A stretch of 61,772 bases of DNA, from contig DIHL01000068.1 of assembly GCA_002420145.1 (NCBI GenBank), forward strand, positions 1 to 61,772, written 5' to 3'. The notes under the pieces are model-generated. The model had not been told where the DNA came from, searched no databases, and saw only the letters and a list, made by a program, of their open reading frames with translations. Below are positions 51,776 to 59,215 of this stretch, one piece after another; positions within the stretch are counted from its first letter, which is position 1, and each line of letters starts with the position of its first letter. Position numbers and translations under genes: made by a program. The DNA comes from Bacteroidetes bacterium UBA5697 (lineage in GTDB: Bacteria; Bacteroidota; Bacteroidia; B-17B0; Aurantibacillaceae).

Positions 51776-53041
51776 ATGAACGCAGAACTTTTAACAATAG
51801 GTAACGAAATATTAATCGGACAAATTACTAACACTAATTCCGTTTGGATGGCTCAACAACTCAACATGATGGGAGTGAGTATTGTTCATATGAGTTCAGT
51901 AGCCGATGAAAGAGATGTTATTTTAAAGGCTTTTGACGATGCTAGTAGGCGCGCAGACATTGTTTTAATTACAGGAGGCTTAGGGCCAACGAAAGATGAT
52001 ATAACTAAAAAAACATTTTGCGACTATTTTGACACAGAATTAGTAATAGATGAAAATGTGTTAAATGATGTTACAGGATTTTTTGCAAAAAGAAATAGGG
52101 AGCTTACGGAGTTAAATAGAAAGCAAGCGGAAGTTCCCAAAGGCTGTTCGGTTATTAGAAATAAAAATGGCACAGCTCCTGGAATGTGGATGGAAAAAAA
52201 TAATACCATTTTTGTATCGATGCCTGGTGTGCCTTTTGAAATGCAAGCTATGGTGACCGAAGATGTGATTCCTGAAATAAAAAAGAGATTTAAATTGCCA
52301 TTTATTTTTCATAAAACCATTTTAACTCAAGGTATAGGTGAAAGTTTTTTAGCAGAGTTAATTAGTGATTGGGAAGATGGATTAGCAGAAAAAGAAATTG
52401 GCCTGGCTTATTTACCTTCGCCTGGGATGGTAAGATTACGTTTAAGTAGTAAAGGCTTTGATGAGTTAGAATTGAAAAATAGAATAGAGCAGGAGGTAGA
52501 GAAATTGAAACCATTAATAGATAAATATATTTATGGTTATGAAGAGTACGGTAAAGAACAACCAAAATTAGAAGAAATACTAGGGCAATTGTTGTTAGAA
52601 AAAGGTTTAAAATTAGGATTAGCTGAGAGTTGCACTGGTGGTTTCATTTCTCATTTAATAACAAGTGTGGCTGGAAGCTCTAATTATTATAATGGTTGTA
52701 TTGTGCCTTACCATAATGAGTTTAAACATAATCTTTTAAAAGTTGACCATTCTATTTTTGAAAAACATGGGGCAGTAAGTAAAGAGTGTGTTGAAGCTAT
52801 GGTGAAAGAAACCTTACAGGTATTTAATGCAAATGTAGCTATTGCTGTATCGGGAATAGCTGGCCCTGGTGGTGGAACACCGGATAAACCAGTTGGAACA
52901 GTTTGGATTGCTGTAGCCCATGAAGATAAAATATTGGCTAAACATTTTATTTTTGGAGATAATAGATTACGTAATATTCAAATGACAGCTAATGCGGCGA
53001 TGAATATGTTACGAAAATTGATTTTAAATATTGAAGACTAA
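51776..53041 (+). CDS. cinA: CinA-family protein (competence/damage-inducible, NMN deamidase-related)
   Basis: 421 residues, two domains: the N-terminal MoCF/COG1058 domain (TIGNEILIGQITNTNSVWMA, LITGGLGPTKDD, about 1-170) and the C-terminal CinA amidohydrolase domain (LGLAESCTGGFISHLITSVA, AVSGIAGPGGGTPDKPVGTV, about 255-415). The second deamidates nicotinamide mononucleotide; the first has ADP-ribose pyrophosphatase activity in some bacteria. An NAD-related set (nadR kinase, pnuC) lies 1 kb downstream on the other strand. Confidence 0.94.
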   Translation: MNAELLTIGNEILIGQITNTNSVWMAQQLNMMGVSIVHMSSVADERDVILKAFDDASRRADIVLITGGLGPTKDDITKKTFCDYFDTELVIDENVLNDVTGFFAKRNRELTELNRKQAEVPKGCSVIRNKNGTAPGMWMEKNNTIFVSMPGVPFEMQAMVTEDVIPEIKKRFKLPFIFHKTILTQGIGESFLAELISDWEDGLAEKEIGLAYLPSPGMVRLRLSSKGFDELELKNRIEQEVEKLKPLIDKYIYGYEEYGKEQPKLEEILGQLLLEKGLKLGLAESCTGGFISHLITSVAGSSNYYNGCIVPYHNEFKHNLLKVDHSIFEKHGAVSKECVEAMVKETLQVFNANVAIAVSGIAGPGGGTPDKPVGTVWIAVAHEDKILAKHFIFGDNRLRNIQMTANAAMNMLRKLILNIED

Positions 53042-53117
53042 AATACAGTTGTTTGATTTAAGTTATTTGTTGTTGGAAATGTCCAATAACAAATCTCCAA
53101 CAACTAAAAACTAATTT

Positions 53118-53885
53118 ATGAAACTAGCATATAGAGAATTTGGTTCGGGACAACCCCTGATTATTTTACACGGCTTATTTGGTCAAAGTGATAACTGGAA
53201 TACATTAGCAAAACGCTTTGGAGAGAATGGATTTAGAGTTTTTACGGTAGATCAACGTAATCATGGGTTATCTCATCATGATGATGTCTGGGATTATCAA
53301 GTGATGGCTATGGATTTAAAAGAATTTATAGAAACACATCAACTAGAAAACGTCATTCTTTTAGGGCATAGTATGGGCGGTAAAACAGTATTATTCTTTG
53401 AACAAATGTATCCGCAATTTGCACAAAAAATAATTGTAGCTGATATTGCTCCAAGAGCTTATGAGCCGCATCACGATTCTGTTTTAAAAGCACTAAATGC
53501 CGTTGATTTTACAGAGATAAATACGCGCAAAGAAGCTGAAAATATTTTAAGTCAATATATATCAGATTTTGGAACTAAACAGTTTTTATTGAAAAATATT
53601 TATTGGAAAGAAGATGAAACAAAACAAATGGCTTGGCGCTTTAATTTAAAAGTAATTACAGCCGAATATAATAACATTGGTGTGAGAGTTCCTGATTTTA
53701 AAAGCGATACAAACACTTTGTTTATCAGAGGGGAGAAATCAAATTATATATCAGATGAAGATGAAAAAGATATTGCATCTTGTTTCTCAAATTATCAATT
53801 AAAAACGATAGCCAATAGTGGTCATTGGGTACATGCTGAACAACCTGAGGCTTTTTATAATTGTGTGATGGAATTTATTGCTTAA
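53118..53885 (+). CDS. Alpha/beta-hydrolase (YbfF-like esterase)
   Basis: 255 residues. Oxyanion region ILHGLFGQSDNWNTLA, DQRNHGLSHH, nucleophile elbow LLGHSMGGKTVLF, and a C-terminal His in NSGHWVHAEQPE. It matches the YbfF/acyl-CoA-esterase-type subgroup. Substrate unknown. The 76-bp gap before it holds an imperfect hairpin (ATTTGTTGTTGGA / TCCAATAACAAAT, 53065-53095). Its 3' end overlaps the convergent kinase gene by 11 bp. Confidence 0.9.
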   Translation: MKLAYREFGSGQPLIILHGLFGQSDNWNTLAKRFGENGFRVFTVDQRNHGLSHHDDVWDYQVMAMDLKEFIETHQLENVILLGHSMGGKTVLFFEQMYPQFAQKIIVADIAPRAYEPHHDSVLKALNAVDFTEINTRKEAENILSQYISDFGTKQFLLKNIYWKEDETKQMAWRFNLKVITAEYNNIGVRVPDFKSDTNTLFIRGEKSNYISDEDEKDIASCFSNYQLKTIANSGHWVHAEQPEAFYNCVMEFIA

Positions 53886-54417
53886 ACATTTCGTCAATGA
53901 TGGCAATCGTGTTTTTCAACCTTTGCTCATCAATTCCTTTGATGATCTTATAATCAACATTTAGCTTCTGCAACTCGTGTTTATTTTGCTTAAATAAATG
54001 TTCTCGTAATTCTTCGTTTCTTCTTTGAGGGTCAGCAACCCAAGGCACATCATTATTAGTAATTAATGACAAATCGTAATCATTGTCTTTAATAGACTTA
54101 GTAATAAAACTAGGTACTTTGTTAAACTTGTGTGTACTCCAAATTTTAATGGTGATTAAAGACGTATCACAAAATAAAAATTTGTTTGCTTTTGGTAAAT
54201 ATTCACGCTCTAATTCTAATTGTTTTTTTGCAATTATCTCTAAATCAGAAGTATTGTAATTATCGATGTCATTTTCGTTAAAGTAAGTTCTTGCGAACTC
54301 TGGGACAAATACGGTATTGTAATGCTTTGCTAACTGTTCGCATAGCACTGTTTTACCTGTACTTTCAGGACCAATGATTACTATTCTTTTTATGTTGTTT
54401 TTAACTGTTTTTTCCAT
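53875..54417 (-). CDS. NadR-type nicotinamide riboside kinase (AAA ATPase)
   Basis: 180 residues. P-loop VIIGPESTGKTVLCEQLAKH, then VPEFARTYF and DTSLITIKIWSTHKF and WVADPQRRNEELRE, as in the C-terminal ribosylnicotinamide kinase domain of NadR, here without the regulator or adenylyltransferase domains. It phosphorylates nicotinamide riboside to NMN after uptake. It overlaps pnuC by 28 bp, the usual transporter-kinase pairing. Confidence 0.9.
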   Translation of the reverse strand: MEKTVKNNIKRIVIIGPESTGKTVLCEQLAKHYNTVFVPEFARTYFNENDIDNYNTSDLEIIAKKQLELEREYLPKANKFLFCDTSLITIKIWSTHKFNKVPSFITKSIKDNDYDLSLITNNDVPWVADPQRRNEELREHLFKQNKHELQKLNVDYKIIKGIDEQRLKNTIAIIDEMFKQ

Positions 54418-54941
54418 GAGTAATATCCGTAATAAGCCATTAAACTAAAGAATCCATAGAGCAGGGCATAAGTATGTAAATCTTTAATGAGATATAAAAA
54501 AATATAGGCAGCATCAATAACTACCCACAATATCCAATTTTCAATCCACTTTTTTGCCATCATAAATGTACAAGTAAAACTACACGAAGTCAATATAGAG
54601 TCAAATAAAATTTGGTCTGACTTAAAATACCCTAAAAGGTAGTAGTAAATAATGCTTTGGATGATGATGGATAAAGCTATTGGCATATACCATTTCAAAG
54701 GCATTTTACTTACAATAAAATCTGTATTTTTCTTCTTACCCCAATATATCCAGCCATAAATACCGCTCGCTAAATAGAAAATCTGTAAGCCGAAATCACC
54801 AAATAATCGTTGGTTATAAAAGGTAAAACCAGAAATAATTACTGAAATTAGTGCCATTGGCCAACACCAAATGCTTTCAAAGATTGTTAAGAGAACCCCT
54901 AAAATACCGGTTAATAATGCTATCCAATCCCAAAATGTCAT
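54390..54941 (-). CDS. pnuC: PnuC-type vitamin transporter
   Basis: 183 residues, about seven helices. Start at ATG 54941 (MTFWDWIALLTGILGVLLTI), overlapping the ThiE-like stop by one base (TAATG). Conserved features: WCWPMALISVIISGFTFYNQ, LFGDFGLQIFYLASGIYGWI and ILWVVIDAAYIFLYL. PnuC proteins carry nicotinamide riboside; the related PnuT carries thiamine. The kinase next door favours nicotinamide riboside, the ThiE-like gene on the other side leaves thiamine open. Confidence 0.9.
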   Translation of the reverse strand: MTFWDWIALLTGILGVLLTIFESIWCWPMALISVIISGFTFYNQRLFGDFGLQIFYLASGIYGWIYWGKKKNTDFIVSKMPLKWYMPIALSIIIQSIIYYYLLGYFKSDQILFDSILTSCSFTCTFMMAKKWIENWILWVVIDAAYIFLYLIKDLHTYALLYGFFSLMAYYGYYSWKKQLKTT

Positions 54942-55573
54942 TATTCTAGAGGAATATTTTTTTCTTTGCAATAGCGTATAAAAGCAATATACTTTTCAAA
55001 TGGAGAAGTACTTTTCCATAAATGACCATATAATGCAATGCCATGAAAACCTAATTTGTGAGCTAACTCAACACTTTTCTCATTAACTCCTCCTCTGGCA
55101 TATATTTTTTTTCCTGATTTTAATATGGCAGAAGTTACAGTCTCTGGATAAAAACCACTATATAATTCACCTGAAACATTATGAAACATAGTCCCCAAGA
55201 AACAATAATCGGTTTTCACTTTTTGTTCTCCATATAATTCAGCAATTCTTTTGTAAGAAATTGATTTTATTAGATATGGTTTTCTTAAATAAATCATTCG
55301 TGTGTTCCACCATAATTTAAATTTTTGGCCAAGATGTGTAGATGTAAAATGAAAGCCTTTTAAATCATATTTAAGTGCTAATTTGTGATGAGAATGAATG
55401 ATGATTCTGTTGTGAAAATGAGCTGGAATTTCTTTGATATACTCATCCAATTCTTTAGTAGAAAATCTGTTTTTACGAACGTGTAATGTTTCTAATCCAG
55501 CTTCAAACATTTGTATAATGTTTGCAATTTCAGTATCGCTTTTTTGCGATTGAGTAATCACAACTAACTTCAT
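54941..55573 (-). CDS. ThiE/TenI-like TIM-barrel protein
   Basis: 210 residues from ATG 55573 (MKLVVITQSQKSDTEIANII). TMP-synthase superfamily landmarks: GLETLHVRKNRFSTKELDEY, RIIIHSHHKLALKYDLKGFH, FLGTMFHNVSG and IYARGGVNEKSVELAHKLGF. The canonical ThiE motifs QLRxK and the ND metal ligands are changed (HVRK, HSHH), so it may be a TenI-like relative rather than a classic thiamine-phosphate synthase. It overlaps pnuC by one base and begins 1 bp after GGGP synthase. Confidence 0.82.
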   Translation of the reverse strand: MKLVVITQSQKSDTEIANIIQMFEAGLETLHVRKNRFSTKELDEYIKEIPAHFHNRIIIHSHHKLALKYDLKGFHFTSTHLGQKFKLWWNTRMIYLRKPYLIKSISYKRIAELYGEQKVKTDYCFLGTMFHNVSGELYSGFYPETVTSAILKSGKKIYARGGVNEKSVELAHKLGFHGIALYGHLWKSTSPFEKYIAFIRYCKEKNIPLE

Positions 55574-55574
55574 A

Positions 55575-56261
55575 TTAGAATAAATTATTGATGTCAATTA
55601 ATAAATCAGGACTTGTTTCAAGAGCATTTCCAACTACCATGTAATCGGGCTTACAACTCATGATGCTTTTGGCTTTAATTATAGAGTTAATACCACCTCC
55701 AACAATTAAAGGTATGCTAATCTGTTTTTTTACTTCTTTGATTACAGAAGCGTTTAATGTTTTTTTAGCACCACTTCCTGCTTCTAAATAAATCAGTTGT
55801 TTGCCCAATAATTCGCCAGCAATAGCAGTTTCAATAATTTCTTTTTTACTGTTTAGGGGCTTTGTTTTAGTAATCTTTTGTGTAGTGGAAGTATTATCTC
55901 CATTTACTAAAATATACCCAGTAGGGATAGGATTTAATTTCGAAGCTTTTATTTTAGAAGCAGCCTTAACATGTTTCCCAACAAGATATTCCGCATTTCT
56001 TCCTGATAAAAGAGAGAGTATCAAAATTCCATCTGCTAATTTAGAAATTTGTGTTTCATCACCTGGAAAAATAATCACAGGGATTTTTGTAATTGATTTG
56101 ATGGATTTAATCGTTTTCTCAAAATTGTTCTTTTTTAAAGAGCTACCACCAACAAAAATATATTTCACCTTACATGCATTAGCTACTTTAATTAACTCCG
56201 GATTATATTTATCTGGGTCAATTAAAATGATGAGTTGAGTATGTGTTGTTTTTTTTAGCAA
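55575..56261 (-). CDS. Geranylgeranylglyceryl-phosphate synthase (PcrB-like)
   Basis: 228 residues, TIM barrel. Motifs LIILIDPDK, YIFVGGSSL, PVIIFPGDETQIS, LLSGRNAEYLVGKHV, GYILVNGDNTSTT, YLEAGSGAKKT and PLIVGGGINS fit the group II GGGP synthases of Bacteroidota. It joins a prenyl diphosphate to sn-glycerol-1-phosphate, the archaeal-type ether-lipid linkage. Start is TTG 56261; no ATG is available. The upstream 27 bp duplicate the end of the PPTase gene, showing that the two genes used to overlap. Confidence 0.93.
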   Translation of the reverse strand: MLKKTTHTQLIILIDPDKYNPELIKVANACKVKYIFVGGSSLKKNNFEKTIKSIKSITKIPVIIFPGDETQISKLADGILILSLLSGRNAEYLVGKHVKAASKIKASKLNPIPTGYILVNGDNTSTTQKITKTKPLNSKKEIIETAIAGELLGKQLIYLEAGSGAKKTLNASVIKEVKKQISIPLIVGGGINSIIKAKSIMSCKPDYMVVGNALETSPDLLIDINNLF

Positions 56262-56276
56262 TGTATTATTTTGTTT

Positions 56277-56441
56277 TGTCTAACCACATAGATACATAGT
56301 TTTTAATGTTTATTTTAAAGCAGTATAATCATAGTAGCTTTGTTTTAAAGATAGAAATTCTATGTAAAAACTTGTTTTTCTATTGAGTTACTGCAATTAT
56401 TTTATCCTTGTTTTGCTCTATTTCTATGTGGTTTAAAAATG
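56277..56441. mobile_element. MITE-like inserted element with terminal inverted repeats
   Basis: Terminal inverted repeats AACCACATAGA (56282-56292) and TCTATGTGGTT (56423-56433) bound about 152 bp of non-coding sequence. The flanks 56250-56276 and 56442-56468 are 27-bp direct repeats agreeing at 25 positions. The right copy encodes the PPTase C-terminus (NKITHY stop), the left copy reads NKIIHC stop and contains the TTG start of GGGP synthase. So the element seems to have split overlapping genes and duplicated the junction. Confidence 0.65.
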
Positions 56442-56446
56442 TTTTT

Positions 56447-57034
56447 TTAGTAATGTGTTATTTTGTTTGAAGCGTATACTAAAACATAATCTTCAATAAT
56501 CTGGTAATTAAGTTCAAATGTTTCTTTAAAATTAGGTAAATTAATCTCTCCTATAATTGTCCCTAAATTATGTTTTGTAAATGGTTTTACAAATAAATGT
56601 GCAATAAAGTCTACTTCTTTTAATCCGTATATTTTATAAAGGGTTTCTTTTGCGGCCCAATAAATCAATAACTTTTCAACATCATCATTAGCCTCTAAAA
56701 GCTCCTCATTTGTTAAAAATTTATGTTTAATCTTCAACACTTTGTCTCTAATAAGCTCAATATCAATGCCTGTTGATTCTTTTTCGTTAACAATAATAGC
56801 CAATTTATCATGTGAGTGAGAGATGGAAATATGCCTTGAATCGCAAGATAAATAAGGCTTCCCTTTGTCGTCATAAGCTATTATGCAATTATCTCCTAAT
56901 AGATGTTTCGCTAGATATTCTTTTCCTTCGGTTTCAATTTCGCGTTTTGCACTTAGATTTTTATGCATGGCAAAGGCTTTCAAATCTAATAATCCGAAAA
57001 ATAACCCTTCTTTTATGTTAAAAACCTCTACCAA
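56447..57034 (-). CDS. 4'-phosphopantetheinyl transferase superfamily protein
   Basis: 195 residues from TTG 57034 (MVEVFNIKEGLFFG); the next Met is 22 codons in. Family blocks: DKGKPYLSCDSRHISISHSH, the Mg-binding STGIDIELI and the FLTNEELLEAND ... WAAKETLYKIYG signature. It transfers phosphopantetheine from CoA to carrier proteins. In related genomes it is adjacent to GGGP synthase and ahcY, as here. Confidence 0.9.
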   Translation of the reverse strand: MVEVFNIKEGLFFGLLDLKAFAMHKNLSAKREIETEGKEYLAKHLLGDNCIIAYDDKGKPYLSCDSRHISISHSHDKLAIIVNEKESTGIDIELIRDKVLKIKHKFLTNEELLEANDDVEKLLIYWAAKETLYKIYGLKEVDFIAHLFVKPFTKHNLGTIIGEINLPNFKETFELNYQIIEDYVLVYASNKITHY

Positions 57035-57060
57035 ATCTTAATTAATAAACCTTTTAATAG

Positions 57061-57092
57061 TTTGAGTGTTACAAACTTATATCTTATCTTTG
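57061..57092 (+). promoter_or_regulatory. Strong Bacteroidota promoter of ahcY
   Basis: TTTG (57061-57064) and TATCTTTG (57085-57092, perfect TAnnTTTG) with a 20-bp spacer. The ATG follows 40 bp later after an A-rich leader (AAATAAACAAATAAAATAAC), a usual Bacteroidota initiation context. Confidence 0.75.
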
Positions 57093-57132
57093 CATAATTA
57101 CGAAAAATAAACAAATAAAATAACAAATAAAC

Positions 57133-58452
57133 ATGTCAGCAGTAGCAACAGGAAAGTACTTAGCGTACAAAGTAAAAGACATCTCATTAGCAGAATGGGG
57201 TCGTAAAGAAATTAAATTAGCAGAAGAAGAAATGCCAGGATTAATGGCGCTTCGTGCTGAATATGGTGCTTCTCAGCCATTAAAAGGAGCTCGTATTGCA
57301 GGTTGTTTACATATGACGATTCAAACTGCTGTATTAATTGAAACATTAACAGCTTTAGGTGCAGAGGTTACTTGGAGTTCTTGTAATATTTTCTCAACTC
57401 AAGATCATGCAGCAGCAGCTATTGCAGCAGCTGGTATTCAAGTGTATGCTTGGAAAGGTATGACTGCTGAAGAGTTTGACTGGTGTATTGAGCAAACTTT
57501 ATGGTTTGGCGAAGACCGCAAACCTTTAAATATGATTTTAGATGATGGTGGTGATTTAACAAACTTAGTGTTTGATGTTTACCCTGAATTAGCTGCTGGA
57601 ATCAAAGGATTATCAGAAGAAACAACAACTGGTGTTCACCGTTTGTATGAGCGTATGAAAAATGGTACTTTATTGTTACCAGCTATCAACGTAAACGATT
57701 CAGTTACTAAATCTAAATTTGATAACAAATACGGTTGTCGTGAATCATTAGTTGATGCGATTCGTCGTGCAACTGACGTGATGATGGCGGGTAAAATTGC
57801 TGTTGTTGCTGGTTACGGTGACGTTGGTAAAGGTTCTGCACAATCATTATCATCTCAAGGTGTTCGTGTAATTGTGACTGAAATTGACCCAATTTGTGCT
57901 TTACAAGCTGCAATGGATGGTTACCAAGTAATGAAAATGGATAATGCAGCTAAAATTGCAGATATATTAGTTACTACTACAGGTAATAAAGATATTATTG
58001 TTGGTCGTCATTTTGAATCAATGAAACATGGTGCTATCGTTTGTAACATCGGTCACTTTGATACTGAAATCGATATGGCTTGGTTAAACAAAAATTACGG
58101 TAATACTAAAGATACTATCAAACCACAAGTTGATCAATATACTATCAACGGTAAAAACATTATTGTTTTAGCTGAAGGTCGTTTAGTAAACTTAGGTTGT
58201 GCTACAGGTCACCCAAGTTTTGTAATGAGTAATTCATTTACAAACCAAACATTAGCTCAATTAGAATTATGGACAAACACTGCTGCTTATGAGAAAAAAG
58301 TATACGTGTTACCAAAAATTTTAGATGAGAAAGTAGCTCGTTTACACTTAGGTAAAATTGGTGTTGAATTAGATACATTAAATAAAGATCAAGCTGATTA
58401 TATTGGTGTGAAAGTAGAAGGTCCTTTTAAAGGAGACGCTTACAGATACTAA
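57133..58452 (+). CDS. ahcY: Adenosylhomocysteinase
   Basis: 439 residues, full length. HMTIQTAVLIETLTALGAEV, CNIFSTQDHAAAAIA, the NAD-binding GYGDVGKGSAQSL, GHFDTEID, and the C-terminal GPFKGDAYRY typical of the enzyme. It hydrolyses S-adenosylhomocysteine to adenosine and homocysteine, relieving product inhibition of methyltransferases. Codon use (GCT, GGT, AAA-rich, few rare codons) suggests high expression, consistent with the strong promoter. The final codons and terminator are duplicated 668 bp downstream. Confidence 0.96.
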   Translation: MSAVATGKYLAYKVKDISLAEWGRKEIKLAEEEMPGLMALRAEYGASQPLKGARIAGCLHMTIQTAVLIETLTALGAEVTWSSCNIFSTQDHAAAAIAAAGIQVYAWKGMTAEEFDWCIEQTLWFGEDRKPLNMILDDGGDLTNLVFDVYPELAAGIKGLSEETTTGVHRLYERMKNGTLLLPAINVNDSVTKSKFDNKYGCRESLVDAIRRATDVMMAGKIAVVAGYGDVGKGSAQSLSSQGVRVIVTEIDPICALQAAMDGYQVMKMDNAAKIADILVTTTGNKDIIVGRHFESMKHGAIVCNIGHFDTEIDMAWLNKNYGNTKDTIKPQVDQYTINGKNIIVLAEGRLVNLGCATGHPSFVMSNSFTNQTLAQLELWTNTAAYEKKVYVLPKILDEKVARLHLGKIGVELDTLNKDQADYIGVKVEGPFKGDAYRY

Positions 58453-58512
58453 TATTTAATCTAATCATAAAAAAAGTCCCATTTGCTTTGCATTGGGACT
58501 TTTTTATTTTTT
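58440..58512. repeat. Direct repeat, left copy (ahcY tail and terminator)
   Basis: Starts with the last ahcY codons (TTACAGATACTA) and runs through the terminator. Nearly identical to 59108-59180; the differences are a few substitutions and small gaps. The two copies bracket the toxin-antitoxin pair. Confidence 0.85.
58469..58505 (+). terminator. ahcY terminator
   Basis: A7 followed by AGTCCCA ... TGGGACT and T6: a compact intrinsic terminator 17 bp after the stop. Confidence 0.85.
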
Positions 58513-58573
58513 GTTATATTGTATTTTTGAAAACAAAGTCTTTTCATTAACTTTAAACTAAAATTGAGGTATC

Positions 58574-58816
58574 ATGGCAACAACTGATCATATAAGAAAT
58601 GGTATTATTGAAAATCTAATGATGATTTCTAATAAAGACTATTTAATGGCTCTTTTGCAATTAGTAAAAAATAGTTCTTTAGATAATGAGACTATAAAAT
58701 TGACAAAAGAACAAGTAGTTATGTTGAATTTAAGTGAAAAAGACATAAAAGACGGTAAATTAATTTCGCAATCCCAATTAGATAAATCGGATTTAAAATG
58801 GCTAAAAGAACTGTAG
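58574..58816 (+). CDS. Antitoxin of a ParE-type toxin-antitoxin pair
   Basis: 80 residues. Helical N-terminus (DHIRNGIIENLMMISNKDYL, MALLQLVKNSS) and a C-terminal region rich in Lys, Asp and Ser (LSEKDIKDGKLISQSQLDKS, DLKWLKEL) that would wrap the toxin. No named motif is certain. The overlap of 19 bp with the ParE-like gene and the gene order argue strongly for the antitoxin role. Confidence 0.8.
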   Translation: MATTDHIRNGIIENLMMISNKDYLMALLQLVKNSSLDNETIKLTKEQVVMLNLSEKDIKDGKLISQSQLDKSDLKWLKEL

Positions 58817-59106
58817 TTTGGACCGAAACAGCAGCACGTCAGCGTAGAGAAATATTAAAATATTGGGTTAACAGAAACGGAACAACTACTTACGCAGAAA
58901 AATTGATTGAATTAATTTCTGAACAAATCAAAGTAATTTCAGTTAATCCTAAGCTGTTTAAGAAAACAGACTTCCCAAACACTCATGTATCAGTATTAGG
59001 ACATTTTAGTATTTTTTATAAATACACAAAAAGTTCAATTATAATAACAGCATTTTGGGACAACAGACAAGACCCTAAAAAATTATTAGAAATTATAAAA
59101 AAATAA
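58798..59106 (+). CDS. RelE/ParE-family toxin
   Basis: 102 residues. TVVWTETAARQRREILKYWV is the ParE N-terminal strand-helix pattern, followed by EQIKVISVNPKLFKKTDFPN and the C-terminal HFSIFYKYTKSSIIITAFWD and NRQDPKKL, as in ParE/RelE toxins (gyrase or mRNA targets). Target not readable. With the antitoxin it forms a two-gene operon between duplicated ahcY tails. Confidence 0.9.
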   Translation: MAKRTVVWTETAARQRREILKYWVNRNGTTTYAEKLIELISEQIKVISVNPKLFKKTDFPNTHVSVLGHFSIFYKYTKSSIIITAFWDNRQDPKKLLEIIKK

Positions 59107-59107
59107 A

Positions 59108-59180
59108 TTACAGATACTAGTATTTATCTATTCATAAAAAAAGTCCCATTTGCTTAGCAGATGGGACTTTTTTATTTTTG
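59108..59180. repeat. Direct repeat, right copy (ahcY tail relic and terminator)
   Basis: TTACAGATACTAG.. repeats the last ahcY codons although no ahcY precedes it, then the same terminator. It starts 1 bp after the toxin stop. Confidence 0.85.
59136..59173 (+). terminator. Terminator of the toxin-antitoxin operon (duplicate of the ahcY one)
   Basis: A7, AGTCCCAT ... ATGGGACT, T6. The loop differs slightly from the upstream copy (CTTAG for CTTTG). Confidence 0.85.
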
Positions 59181-59215
59181 AAATGATTACATTTAAGTAA
59201 ATTTCAAAACCAAAA

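Noticed and set aside
57035..57132. SAM/SAH riboswitch before ahcY
   Set aside because: Only about 30 nt of A-rich leader follow the promoter; there is no room for the fold and no conserved core.
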